53,385 bases of DNA from Schoenoplectus triqueter (taxonomy: Eukaryota > Streptophyta > Magnoliopsida > Poales > Cyperaceae): contig CAXKVV010000065.1 of NCBI GenBank assembly GCA_964058805.1, forward strand, positions 1 through 53,385, read 5' to 3'. The position numbers were made by a program, and so were the translations under genes. The first letter of the stretch is position 1. Every line of letters begins with the position of its first letter. Shown piece after piece: positions 36,438-48,705 of the stretch. The notes under the pieces were generated by a model, which was not told where the DNA came from, made no database searches, and saw nothing but the letters and a program-made list of their open reading frames with translations.

Positions 36438-36639
36438 ACGTCATGAATCACGAAAATGATTTAAATTTGTCGGCTGACGCGATGAGTCGTTTACAGAAGA
36501 TAACGACTTAAATTACAGAACGGGATAGAGGGCCGGGTATAAGGAACATTTCTCTCTGTTTTTTTTTATATATCCGGACCATTTAAATCAGGGTAGAGGG
36601 GGCAGATTTGATTCGAAGAGTAGAAAAAACAAAAATTAA

Positions 36640-38745
36640 GTGGGACCCACTGAACGAAAAGCTGGAGCAGATTTGAAGCTCGTTTCTCAAACGTTCTCAA
36701 ACGAGCGAAAAACGCGTGCAAGAATCTTTAAGAGATCAAATTCATTTGGGCCGTCTGATCTCGACGAGCAGGAACCTCGTTTCTTTTACGAGCCGCCGAT
36801 CTCGTTCAACGGCGGCCATTCGAGGGTTCAGGTACTTCACCTCTGCTGAATCTCTAGCTTTGCTCAGTTCATTTCAATTCTCTATGGTTTTTTTCAGCTG
36901 TTTACGATATTTAAGGTAAGGTTTTTATGGACGGGACGGAGTTTTGATTTCCAATTTGAAGGATTTTTTTCGTCTTAATATCGGTTTAAGATTAAGGCAA
37001 TCCAATTATTCACGTATACCAATTAGAACCTGCTTGATGGTCAATTTTCCGACAGAAACACTAGTCGGCAGGTTCTTATTGCCCTGCTTCTTTTTCTTTT
37101 TATTCTCCCCAATTTTCGCCGTATTTCAAACCTTTTCCTTCGTCCTTCTGGTTCCTTTAATTAGTTTTAACTGTGAAAACTTGGTTATTTTGGTTCCTTT
37201 ATTATCTGCTGGTAAAGCTATGAATTAGTAACAAGTACTAAACTTATTATTAATTAGATTCTGATGCATTCTAGTACATATCTATATTGCGTGCTGGAAC
37301 GGTTCCATAACTATATCTAAATTATCAGTTTTTCTGTTAACTCGTAATAAGTTTATAACTAGCAACAAATGATAAGCGCTTTTATATATCTAATTGAGCT
37401 TCACTGTTTGGAAATTCTATTATTGATTATATGTGTTTGATTATTGTGCCATCACATCCTAAAATTTTGCCCGAAAACTGCTGTATGTAGCAGCACAAGA
37501 AAAGAACCCGGCATCAGATGAGAGAGTGCATACTTCCCATCTATTTATGATAATTTACAGCATTATTTGTTCCGCTCAATGAACTTCACTTTTTTTATTT
37601 ATTTATTTATTTATTTTTGTTAAGACCTCTGTGTCCTGTTTCCAGCACATTCATGCTGTTAGACAACTGGTTTGGCCTCAACTCAACTCAACTCAAACTT
37701 GGTTCACTTACCCTGGTTGTGCAGTGACTGGTATTGGGAAAAAAAATAAAATTTAAGTCAGGTTTGTTAATGTGCTTCATGGTAGGAACTTGTTTCTAGT
37801 TGTCATTTTTTTGTCAAGTTTATTGCAAATTGATTTTATAGTGCTTTCTGGTCAGATTCCGAATTTGAGATTTTTGAAGGGTTTATTATTGCAAAATTTC
37901 TTTTCTCTACTGTAGCTTATGGATATTATGCCCATTGGAGGGGTTAGCTGGAACTTATTTATTGATATGCTTAATTATAGGGACTTGTTTCTAGTTATCA
38001 TTTCTTGTCTAGTCCAATGGTTCTTTTTTGGTCAGATTTGAAAATTGAGATTTTTTAAGGTTGGTTACTGCAAAATTTCTTCTGTACTGTACCTTATAGC
38101 TACTATGCTTGTTGGATCGAGCTTTTATTTAAAAAATGGTTGGAACATTGTTCTTGTAAAATAGTTATAAATAATCAATTTGTGATTTGCACTGTTACGG
38201 CTTTAGAATGTGTATAGAAATTAACTGATGACATCTTTAGAATGTCTGTAGAAATTGACTAATGAGGTGTATATATTTTTTACCACAAATTTTAGCTCAT
38301 CAAGCACAAAAAAAGTACTTTCCTGGATATTAATTTTCTTATGTAACAAACATCCAGTGAAAGCAAAATCTCTTGGACACTGCAATAATTGGAAAGTGCT
38401 TTCAGGGTTTTTCAGGATTCTTACATTTTTCTAGCGTATCATCGTGCCGCCCTTAGTGAAGAGTTGGTCGTATTTTGATAAACGATATTTTTGTGAAAAT
38501 ATAATTAACTGTGCGCCAAGGAAAGTGGGTTTGGTGATGCTGGAGCTGACTTGTAGTTTTTGTGAAATTAGATTCTTTTCTGCTGGCTGAAATATATTTG
38601 TTTTGATGTATAATGATCAATTTGAGTCTTTTAAATTGTGTTGCTTCATGTTAAGGAGCTTTGTTTCTGTTATTTAATTAATTTAATCTTATGGAATTGT
38701 AAATTGCAGGATTTGTATTGTGGGTTGCAGACGGTACATTGGGAC
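36640..38745 (+). other. Leader and long 5'-UTR intron of the unit B one-domain gene
   Basis: A probable 5' untranslated exon ends at ...GAGGGTTCAG|gtacttc near 36831. The acceptor aaattgcag ends at 38709, shortly before the ATG at 38746. An inverted repeat GCTCGTTT...AAACGAGC lies near 36677-36705. No other gene is seen. Confidence 0.5.
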
Positions 38746-39748
38746 ATGGAAACCCAAAGATATCTGTATCATGCAGAGGATGATGCAATGCATGTCTCCC
38801 CAGAGTATGAGCCTCACTCTTTTATCTCTTGAAAAGTGCGCTTTTATTCGTTACTTGGAAATGGAACTATTATATTATACTATATATGTTTGATTGTTTG
38901 CAGGTGTGAGGTGATTAAAAAGCGTGCTCTCGTGGAGGTATTTTCTGTGCGAATGATTTTAGAGACATCATTTGAACTCCGATCTATTGCTGGGCTCATC
39001 TTGCTTAAGGGCTGTGGCAAAAATTATTTCTCTATGAGGATCCTTATGATGGGGATCCTTATGATGAGGATCCTTGTGACGAAAGGGATCCCCGATTTGA
39101 TTCAGATGTGTACTTGACTCTTGTTGGACCAGAATGCGGTGTAGAAGTGAAGGATACTATTGTCATATATCCTTGGTTATTTGAGAAGTGCCGGTTTTTT
39201 TTTGTGGCACGAGCAAAGGAAGCACTCTGTGGAAGAGCGATGCCTATGCTCCGAGAATGGATCAGTTCATAAGAAGGGGCGTCAGGAGCAATATTGGCTT
39301 AATGGAGGTGGATTTTGCTGTGTATAGTGATGGCGTGGAGGCTTGCTTGGAGATCATTCTTTCTGACTTCAAGTTTGAGGGGTTGCTACCATCAGGTAAA
39401 CCTCCCGAGGTTTATGGGACGATTAAAGCCTCCAATAGCACCCTCGTCAACTCTGAAGCCAAAAGTGTTCTATTCAAACATATTGCACATCAGGATTGTA
39501 TCAAACTCTCCCCTTGGCCTCCTAGTAAAGCTGAAATCTCTCTCCCTTTGACGAGGAATGTAACAGTCATCCCACGTGAATCAGCTCTTGTTGTGGATGT
39601 TAGTCTATCTCTGTCTTGTGCGGCTCAGAATGAACCCATAGTTGGTTCTGCTGTGTTTGATGCTACATCTAGGTTAAGCTCCGTCGAAGAGAGGATTATT
39701 CTGGGCCAACATGCCAAAGCAAAAGTTAAGGTTACTTGGTCGGCTTAA
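38746..39748 (+). pseudogene. One-domain DUF6598 gene, unit B, frameshifted
   Basis: Counterpart of the gene at 13679-14680. Exon 1 (38746-38804) and the start of exon 2 (38904 on) read METQRYLYHAEDDAMH...CEVIKKRALVEVFSVR. One base is missing near 39027 relative to unit A (ATTATTTCTC against ATTATGTTCTC), so the frame runs to a stop at 39117. Two extra T occur in the T run near 39195-39203 (9 against 7). The net shift is +1, so the C-terminal two thirds (39188-39748), which remain highly conserved, are not joined in frame to the N-terminus. Probably a recent pseudogene; an assembly error in homopolymers is possible. Confidence 0.82.
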
Positions 39749-40274
39749 ACTCATTTCCTTTGCTTGTGTATGTGTTTAAGTGTCTTTTGTCACCTCTTTG
39801 CCATTTAATTTTCTTATTGTTAGATCCTTGGTGCAAGACTGTTGTCAAACATGCTTGTTCCGTGTGATTAGGATTATGCTTTTGGGTAATGTAATAGAGG
39901 CTTTATATCTCGTACCATATAAATTTCGAGATAGCACGTTTGAGCTTTCAAAGACGCCCACGTGCAAAACAAGCGTTCGCTACCAGCTGTTGCTTAAAAA
40001 AGGTTTCGTGCTGAACTGTCAGGTATATAGGGGGAGATGGAATTTATATTTCTACATTGCTTTATAGTTGGTGACTGCAGTGTAGCTGCGGGCAAATGTC
40101 ACAATAGCCCATTATCAAATGATCCTTCCCCTTCCACAAATTCGCACAAAATTTTCAAAAGCCGAAATTGATGACAGCTTAAAAAGATTTTCCAACAGTC
40201 CTATTATTATAACTCAGGGCTGCAAAAAATGGCTCTAAATTACATTGCTATCAGAAACAACAATGTTGCTAAGA
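39749..40274 (+). other. 3' flank of the unit B one-domain gene
   Basis: Almost identical to 14681-15204; no gene recognised. Confidence 0.5.
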
Positions 40275-40905
40275 AAAACCTATAGTATGCAAAAAAAAAA
40301 TTTACAATTGCACGATCAAAAGAAACAAAGAAAAGAGTCAAGGCATCTATACATATATGTGAGAATATTACTTGGTCCTGTGTATGCCCTTGTCATAGGC
40401 CTTCTGGAATATGATGATTGCAATACTAATAATTACAATAAGAAGTCCTTTTTTAATATAAAATAAATAAGCATGATTATTTTCAACACATGGTCTGATG
40501 CATCACACAGTAAAATAAAATAAAATAAGGGACACAATCATTAGTTCCTTCGTAATTTAACAAACAGAACTCCACCAAAGAATAATGAGAGAGAATAAAT
40601 ACAATCCTGGCACTATGCAACGGCTATGCAACTAGCAGGTTTGTTGCACTGGTTTCCCCCTTGCTTGGTACCTTACTTGATGTTCATTCATATAAACGAT
40701 GTGCTTAATAAGAAATGTAGGTGGAATATTCAGAATCAACAATTCAACATCATTCAGAAGATGCACAAAAAAAAATAAGAGTTTACTGATTAACCTTCTT
40801 TAACCACACCGTTCCAGTCAAGAGAAGCCAAAGGAGAGCTTCAGGCAATGGTTCTCCTCCTCCTCCTCCTCAATAGCTGCAGGCAACACCTTTGGGCGAG
40901 ACAGG
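40275..40905 (-). pseudogene. Inverted partial copy of citrate synthase, unit B
   Basis: The same captured fragment as at 15205-15835, and slightly fuller. It keeps the exon 8 start and preceding intron (CAACACATGGTCTGATGCATC near 40484-40505) that unit A has lost, while unit A keeps a short intron 6 piece lost here near 40672. Exon 9, exon 7 and exon 6 matches occur in the same order on the minus strand. Shared endpoints show the capture happened before units A and B separated. Confidence 0.9.
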
Positions 40906-41004
40906 CCAACGGGCCTGTATAAAATATAAAATATCTATAATGGACTAAAAACGAGTTTATCACTCGATAAAAAGAAGAAGATCGCGCGAAATTGAAAGCC
41001 CTAG

Positions 41005-41148
41005 ATGCTGGAGACGGTGGTGGTGTTTCTGAAGGGGAACGATCTGGTGACGGTGGTGAAACGAAAGGCTAGAGGAGGAGAGGCTAAAGGTGTCTCGGGC
41101 TTCACGAAAACCAAGGATGATAATCAGATCTCTAGAAGACAAGTGTGA
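41005..41148 (+). CDS. Upstream ORF (47 codons), unit B
   Basis: Same length and almost the same sequence as the upstream ORF at 15944-16087 (one Pro-to-Ala change). It overlaps the ATG at 41117 in another frame and ends four bases before the in-frame ATG at 41153. Confidence 0.45.
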   Translation: MLETVVVFLKGNDLVTVVKRKARGGEAKGVSGFTKTKDDNQISRRQV

Positions 41149-43998
41149 CTCGATGGACACAACTCCAGGAAGAGAAGGAGAAATCAACGAGAAGAATGGC
41201 TCAGGAGAGGAGTCTTCTCTGACGCCTTCGAAACCAGGAAGCGTCGAAATTACTTCCACCAGGTATAGTGTCCTCATCCGGACCAAAAAAAAAAACCCAA
41301 GAGAATGCAACTTTTGCGACCAACCCCTGGATTGCGAAATAATACCGTGGGATTGGCTATTGCCTGTTCACCTTTAAATTCACACCAAGCTGAGCGTATG
41401 CTTTAAAAGTTGGAATTGAAATAGCATAGCGCCAGCCAACATGTTGTCATGTTGATGTGCTTTAAAAGTTCTGATGTAATGTTTCATGCAACTGCGATTC
41501 TGATATTTCATTATTTTGCACCAAAACTCCATATATCCAATTCATCACCTCCTCTCTCATCTTCATCTCATGAAATGAAACTTAAATGAAATGCAAAAAG
41601 GGAGAGATGCTATAGCAGCCTTTTGATTTAGTTGATCATGAACTTTCCTTTGCAGATACACGAGGGGTCGAAAACGTTGTCTAGTTGAGATCTTTGCGGT
41701 GAAGCTTTTGGAAAAAGAGCATACACTTGGTATTGACCAAATTCTCGAAGAAAATTTAGTCCTGACTACCACAACTCGCAATAATGTCAACTCAAGTCAT
41801 GTTCTCTATGATATTTCCGGTGACAAACAGATAGAAATTAATTCAGAGGGTTACTTGGTTCTCACGGGGCCCCATCATGGCATAGAAATCGAGAATTATT
41901 TTTCCATGAGCCCTTTTTACTGTTCCAATCGTGATATAAAAACTTCAAAAATGCTGTGGAGAAGCACTCTTGGCGTTTCTGACATTTTCATGGGTAATTG
42001 TTTGGAAACTGTAAATGGCTTCATAGTAGTGAAATTTGCGGTGTACCGGGATAGTTTGGAGGCTCAGTTGGAAGTCACTATTTCTGACTTGGAATTAGTT
42101 GGGATGCATGGAGTAAAAATGCCCCTTGAGGTTTATGGGACTGTGAGAACCTCCAACACTGCTGTCCCCCTCTCTGAAGCAAACAGCTATTTGTTTGATC
42201 ACATTGGGAGTGACAATTGTGTCATTCTTGCACTTGCTCCATATGCCAAGGCCGAGATCCCTCTCCCTCTATCACGAAGGGTTACAGTCATTCCAAGGGA
42301 GTCCACGCTGATCGTTGATGTTAACCTCTCTCTTCGGTGTGTTTCTGGGGACATATCAATTGCCAATGAATCTGTTTCTTTTCATGCTGGTACAAGGTTC
42401 AACTCCACCGTTGAAGAGCAGATTATAAAAGGTGGCTCTGCAAAGGTCAAAGTCAAGGTGTCTTGGATAGAGGCTGTGGAGGATGACAGGGAGGGGGAAG
42501 AGGCAGAAGTGGAGGTCACAGAGGATGAGGAGGCAATAAGTGAGGAGTTTGATAGAGAAGGTGATGAAGGAGAAGAATCAGAATACATCTCTGATGATGA
42601 CCGCTCCATTGGATCTCTTAAGTTGAGACGCCTCAACAGTGATGAAGATGTTTCCACCAGGTTTGCTTGCATTTTAATTAATTATTTTTTTGCTTCATTT
42701 CTCTTTCAACTTGCACAAGTTAAAATAGAGTTGCATGATCTATTTTTTTGGAAATGTCTTCATTCATTGCTATTCAACTACGGATTGACAATTTATTGCA
42801 TGGTTAAGGCTCAATTATATCTTTCATCATGTGATTATCCGCTCTAGACCTGTTGTCGATGAGTTGGATAGAGGTACTCAATATAAGTTAGGCTCTGAAT
42901 TGAGCTATCTATGATATTACTAGAAGTTCACACCAATAAATCACCTGAATTTTGACTCCATTGTAACTCCTTTCACACCTTCTAACCATGCAAGAAGTAG
43001 AGTTCACCAATAAATCATGGTAAATACAACTCAATCATGCCTATTTGTATACTTAATTTTTATTCATCTATACATCTGTCCTGCAGAGCTGTTGATAGCC
43101 ACACAATAGAGGCTGTGGAGGTTGCAGGTGGGGTTGAAGGAGCATCTTTGCACCTTATGCCATCCCAGGTCGATAGGTTCAAAGAAAGTTATTTAGAGGT
43201 GTTCTCAGTAAAGTTTCTTGATATTGAATATTCAAAGTTAGATGAAATATATGGTTTCATGGTGATTCACACTGGTGTATCTCATCACCTTCTTTTTAGG
43301 CGTGTGCGTGGAGATCCATGCAAAATTGATTCTCAGGTAACTAAGGACAACAACTAAATAAGTTCTTTGGTCTTACACTGCATGCTATTGACTTGTCCAT
43401 TATTCTTTAGGGGTTTGCCTTACTCGAAGGCCCGAAACGATGTGTATGGGATGTATGTGATTATGTTTCCATCGTTCCATTCTTGTTCAAGTATCAAGAG
43501 TTTGACTTCACTGACAGACAAGTCACTTGTGACCTGTGGCGTGATTCTGATTATGACAAGGTGTTGTCCAAGATATTAGATAATTATTTCGGCCCCATTG
43601 AAGTGAACTTTGCAGTCTATGGAGATAGTGTGGAGGCTCATTTGAGGGTTATGCTGACAAACTGCTCCTTTTCTTGGGCTAAAGTCCATGGGACAATAAC
43701 TGCATCAAATTCCCTGCTTCAGAACCCTATGGCTGTGAGCTATGTATTCAAAAAGGAGAAAACCGAGGCTGACGGTGTCATTATTGGGCCTAGAAAGGAG
43801 ATATTGCTCCCACTCTCGAGGCCTGTGGTTGCACTTCCATTTGGTTCAATCTTTATACTGTCCTTCAATCTCTCTTCTGAAGGCGAACCGATCATCTGCC
43901 ACCCATTTGAATTTCAAGTTCAATTGTCAGGGGACGATGAGCAGACTTTTCAAGGTATCGGTTGTGGTGTTAAAATAAATGTGAAGTATGTATCTTAA
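41117..43998 (+). CDS. Two-domain DUF6598 protein (unit B)
   Basis: Exons 41117-41262, 41656-42660, 43087-43336 and 43411-43998 join in frame to 662 aa, the same length as the unit A protein, with matching exon sizes (146, 1005, 250 and 588 nt). Domain order is the same: first DUF6598-like domain with LTGPHHGIEIENYFSMSPF and PLPLSRRVTVIPRES, an acidic linker (EEAEVEVTEDEEAISEEFD), and a second domain ending VNVKYVS. Differences from unit A are scattered substitutions. The last 45 bases, including the stop codon, are tandemly repeated just downstream (44002-44046), outside the reading frame. Confidence 0.8.
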
Positions 43999-44715
43999 TT
44001 CATCGGTTGTTGTGTTAAAGTAAATGTGAAGTATTTATCTTAATTTAGACCTCCTGAGTAAGTGACTGTACGTTGTTATTACTTTCCCTTTCTACTTCGT
44101 GAAATATTGTTATGGATTGGCTTTAGTGTTGTTTATTGTTCGATTGTTTTCAAATTAGTCCTACTTTTTATGTTTGTTTCACTAACAATAATGCACGTGA
44201 AGTTGACCAAATTGTAATATTTTCTGTATATCGTAGTTAAGAATTATGAAAAGAAAAGCTATGAACAAAGATCAACTCATGAGTTGACTTCTTAACACAA
44301 TAAATAACCCATGAAGACAAAACATATCAGATGAATGGACGATGAACGGGAAGAGGATGATAAGATTTACTTGCTAAAACCATACATGCTGAAGATAGCA
44401 GAGATGGTACTTCTGTAGACTTCCCCAGAAAATAAAGTAGCCGTGTTATTTTGCTGTCTGCAAAATAAGCCATAATTTTCCTAAATAATATGAATTATGT
44501 TAAGAGTTGAAATCAAGGTGAAGCCCATGATATGTATATAATTTATTAGGACAATCCTTTGAAATTTAAGGGAGAAATTTAATTTAAAGTTATATATAAT
44601 AGATGGATGATAACATAAAGCAGGACCTGTATCTATAATTTTTGTTTTTAGATTTTTTTTTATATTTATTTGAAAATCAATTGTCAAGATAAATCATTGT
44701 CAAGGGATTCATTCC
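43999..44715 (+). other. 3' flank of unit B
   Basis: Matches the flanks of units A and C. An extra segment of about 75 bp (about 44640-44715) sits at the B/C junction relative to the C/D junction. No gene is seen. Confidence 0.6.
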
Positions 44716-44899
44716 CTTTTTTTATATCCGGACCATCTAAATCAAAATAGAGGGGACAGATTTAAAGAGCAGAAAAAACAAAAATTAAGTGGGACTCACT
44801 GATGAATGATAAGCGAAGAGCAGATTTGAAGCCCCCAACGGGGCGGTCATTCGAGGGTTGAAGTACTTCACTTACGCTGAATCTCTAGCTTCGCTTAGG

Positions 44900-45390
44900 T
44901 TTCGAAATTAAAGAATAAATTTGGAAGGGTGATAATTTTATAAGAGTGATAGAATAATATATTTTTGAAAAAGTGATAGAATACATTGACTTTTAATTAT
45001 TAATGAGATCGGTTATTGAAGAAAAAAAAGACACATTTTCTCCCCGTCCAACAACTACTGGATTATCTATCGCATATCATCCAATTTAAACTGCCAAAAA
45101 GGGATCCCGATGAAATGTACCTTAACGCATGAAAAATGACCATTGAAGAGAAAGAGGTATTTTGGAAATTACAGAAATAAATCTCAGCATGCAATGAACT
45201 TTTCTTTTTTTAATTAGAGGTACATAAAAATTGTATCAATATGATAAGTTACTAACTAAATGTGTTTTGGGTGACATTAAAGTAAATTTAAATTTTTTAG
45301 TATTATTTTACTAATTTTGAAAATTTGGCGACATAAAACTAATTTTCTCTATTATAAATCATTGATAATCATGCATCCAATTTGAAACAC
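44900..45390. other. Unit C-specific DNA, nothing recognised
   Basis: AT-rich sequence without counterpart in units A or B and without a gene. Confidence 0.5.
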
Positions 45391-45795
45391 ACAAAATAGG
45401 AGTTTATTTTTGACACATTTGTATCATTTACATTTATTTAGCATGTTTTAGAGAGTAAATTTGACATAATTGTATGATTTGCGAATGTTTAACATATTTG
45501 AACTTTGTTTTTTATACATCTCTATACGATTTGAAAATATTTAGCATGTTAGAGAATAATTTTGACATAATTGTATTATTTATATATATTTAACATATTT
45601 AAATTTTATTTTTGATACATCTGTACGGTTTACATATATTTGGCATTTATATATTTGGAGAATTGTTTTGACATAGTTGTATGATTTGCATATGTTTAAC
45701 ATATTTGAAGTTTGTTTTTGATACATTTGTATGATTTGCATTATATTTAACATATTTAGAGAACAATTTTTCATAATTATATGATTTTGTATTGT
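45391..45795. repeat. Degenerate tandem repeat array just upstream of the unit C gene
   Basis: About eight half-units of roughly 50 bp alternate in two types, giving a period of about 100 bp. One type is built on TTTTTGATACATTTGTATGA and the other on TTTTGACATAATTGTATGA; both end in TTTAACATATTT or TTTAGCATG. The array ends about 30 bases before the ATG at 45824, in the position of the leader in units A and B. Confidence 0.85.
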
Positions 45796-45823
45796 CTGTT
45801 TGGTTTTCATATTTGGTGGCGAA

Positions 45824-48705
45824 ATGCGAAAGGCGAATGGCGTCTCGGTCTCACGAAAGCCAGGGATGGTTATCAGATGTCTAGAAGACGAGTGTGACTC
45901 GATGGACACAACTCGAGAAAGAGACGAAGAAATCAACGAGAAGAACGACTCGGCAGAGGCGTCTTCTCTGATGCCTTCGAAGCCCGGAAGCGTCGAAATT
46001 ACTTCCTCCAGGTACAGCGTCCTCATCCCGACCAAAAATAAATAAATAAGAAAATCCAAAAGGTTGCAACTTTTGCGTGGGATTGGCTATAGCCTGTCCA
46101 CCTTTAAATTCAGACCAAGCTGGGCATATGCTTTGACAGTTGGAATTGAAATTGCATAGCACCAACATGTTGTCATGTTGATGCGCTATACGAGTGGTTC
46201 TGATGTAGCTTTTCACGCAACTGCGATTCTGATATTTCAATTTTTTTGTACCGAAACTCCATATAGCCAATTCATCACCTCCTCTCTCATCTTCATCTCA
46301 TGAAATGAAATTTAAATGAAATGCAAAAGGGAGAGATGCTATAGCTGCCTTTTGATCTATTTGATCATGAACTTTCCTTTGCAGATATATGAGGGGTCGA
46401 AAGCGTTGTCTAGTTGAGATCTTCGCAGTGAAGTTTTTGGAAAAAGAGCATGCACTTGGTATTGACCAAATTCTCGAAGAAAATTTAGTCCTGACTACCA
46501 CAACTAATAATGTCTACTCAAGTCATGTTCTTTGTGATATCTCTGGTGACAAACAAATGGAAATTAATTCAGGGGGTTACTTGGTTCTCACGGGGCCCCA
46601 TCATGGCATAGAAATCGAGGATTATTTTTCAATGCGCCCTTTTTATGATTCCAACTGTGATATAACAACTTCGAAAATGCTGTGGGAAAGCACTATTGGT
46701 GTTTCTGACATTTTCATGGGTGATTGGTCGGAAACTGTAAATGGCTTCATAATAGTGAAATTTGCAGTGTACCAGGACGGTTTGGAGGCTCAGTTGGAAG
46801 TCACTATTTCTGACTTGGAATTAGTTGGGATGCCTGGAGTAAAAATGCCCCTTGAGGTTTATGGGACTGTGAGAACCTCCAACACTGCAGTCCCCCACTC
46901 TGAAGCAAAAAGCTATTTGTTTGATCACATCGGGAATGACAATTGTGTCATTCTTGCACTTGCTCCGTATGCCAAGGCCGAGATCCCTCTCCCTCTATCA
47001 CGAAGGGTTACAGTCATTCCAAGGGAGTCCACGCTGATCGTTGATGTTAACCTCTCTCTTCGGTGTGATTCTGGGGACATATCAATTGCCAATGAGTCTG
47101 TTTCTTTTCATTCTGGTACAAGGTCAAACTCCACCATTGAAGAGCAGATTATAAAATGTGGCCATGCAAAGGTCAAAGTCAAGGTGACTTGGATAGAGGC
47201 TGTGGGGGACAACAGGGTGGGGCAAGAGGCAGAAGAGGAGGTCACAGAGGATGAGGAGGCAATAAGTGAGGAGTTTGATAGAGAAGGTGATCAAGGAGCA
47301 GAATCAGAATACATCTCTGATGATGACCGCTCCTTTGGATCTCTTAAGTTGAGACGCCTCAACAGTGATGAAAATGTTTCCACCAGGTTTGCTTGCATTT
47401 TAATTCATTCTTCATTTCTCTTTCAACTTACACAAGTTAAAATAGAGTTGCATGATCTATTTTTTTTGGAATTGTCTTCCTCCATTGCTATTCAACTACG
47501 GATTGACAATTCGTTCCATGGTTAAGACTCAATTATATCTTTCATCATATGATTATGTGCTCTAGACCTGTTGCTGATGAGTTGGATATAGGTACTTGAT
47601 ATAAGTTAGGCTCTGAATTGACCAATCTATGATATTACTAGAAGTTCACCAATAAATCATCTGAATTTTGACTCCATGGTAACTCCTTTGACCTTCTAAC
47701 CATAATGCAAGAAGTAGAGTTCACTGATAAATCATGTCAAGTACAACTCAATCATGCCTATTTGTATACTTATTTTTATTCATCTGTCCTGCAGAGCTGT
47801 TGATAGCCATACAATAGAGGCTGTAGAGGTTGCAGGTGGTGTGCAAGGAGCATCTATGCACCTTATGCCATCCCAGGTCGATAGGTTCAAAGAAAGTTAT
47901 TTAGAGGTGTTCTCAGTAAAGTTTCTTGATATTGAATATTCAAAGTTGGATGAAATATACGGTTTCATAATGATTTACACTGGTTTACCTCATAAGATTC
48001 TTTTTAGGCGTGTGCGTGGAGATCCATCCAAAATTGATTCTCAGGTAACTAAGGACAACAACTAATAAGTTCTTTGGTCTTACACTGCATGCTATTGACT
48101 TGTCCATTATTATTTAGGGGTTTGCCATACTTGAAGGCCCGAGACGATGTGTATGGGATGTATGTGATTATGTTTCTATTGTTCCATTTTTGTTCAAGTA
48201 TCAAGAGTTTGACTTCACTGACAGACAACTCATTTGTGACCTGTGGCGTGATTCCGATTATGACAAGTTGTTATCCAAAATATTAGATAATTATTTTGGC
48301 CGCATTGAAGTGAACTTTGCCATCTATGGAGATAGTGTGGTGGCTCATTTGAGGGTTATGCTAAGAAATTGCTCCTTTTCTTGGGCTAAAATCCATGGGA
48401 CAATAACTGCATCAAATTCCCTGATTCAGAACCCTATGGCTGTGAGCTATATATTAAAAAAGGAGAAAACTGAGGCTGATGGTGTCACTGCTGGGCCTAG
48501 AAAGGAGATATTGCTCCCTCTCTCGAGGCCCGTGGTTGCACTTCCATTTGGTTCAATCTTTACACTCTCCTTCAATCTCTTCTCTGAAGGCGAATCGATC
48601 ATCTGCCACCCATTTGAATTTCAAGTTCAACTGTTAGGGGACGATAAGCAGACTTTTCAAGGCATTGGTTGTGGTGTTGAAGTAAATGTGAAGTATGCAT
48701 CTTAA
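45824..48705 (+). CDS. Two-domain DUF6598 protein (unit C)
   Basis: Exons 45824-46011, 46385-47386, 47795-48044 and 48118-48705 join in frame to 675 aa. The N-terminus (MRKANGVSVSRKPGMVIRCL) is longer than in A and B because the upstream ATG here is in frame. Both domains and the acidic linker (EEEVTEDEEAISEEFDREGD) are intact: LTGPHHGIEIEDYFSMRPF and PLPLSRRVTVIPRES in the first, VNFAIYGDSVVAHLRV and VNVKYAS in the second. It is more diverged from A and B than these are from each other. The promoter region is unlike A and B. Confidence 0.8.

Larger units (their letters stand above)
19533..36558 (-). mobile_element. FAR1-type Mutator-like element with Ulp1-like gene (KI-MULE type), hAT nested inside
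   Basis: Limits come from comparison with the uninterrupted unit C/D junction, where ...GGACCCTA-T7-ATATCCGGACC is continuous. Here the T tract is split into 8 T (19525-19532) and 9 T (36559-36567), which could be an 8-9-bp target duplication. Removing the nested hAT and its extra target copy leaves about 12.0 kb. Inside, on the minus strand, are a decayed FAR1-like transposase (27.1-30.6 kb) and a decayed gene with a Ulp1-type C48 peptidase end (20.7-26.1 kb), the cargo known from Kaonashi MULEs. I found no convincing terminal inverted repeat, as is common for non-TIR MULEs. Confidence 0.7.
36568..44715 (+). repeat. Segmental repeat unit B
   Basis: Starts after the T tract with the ATATCCGGACC block shared with C and D. 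It carries the GTGGGACCCACTGAACGAAAAG leader found also in D, then the same leader, intron and gene order as unit A. Non-coding DNA is nearly identical to A, so the duplication is recent. B lacks the retrotransposon present in A, so it shows the pre-insertion state (about 37050-37550). Confidence 0.88.

Noticed and set aside
19533..36558. Terminal inverted repeats of the Mutator-like element
   Set aside because: Comparing the left 50 bases with the reverse complement of the right 50 gave only weak scattered matches (such as CTRTATCCC), not enough to call.
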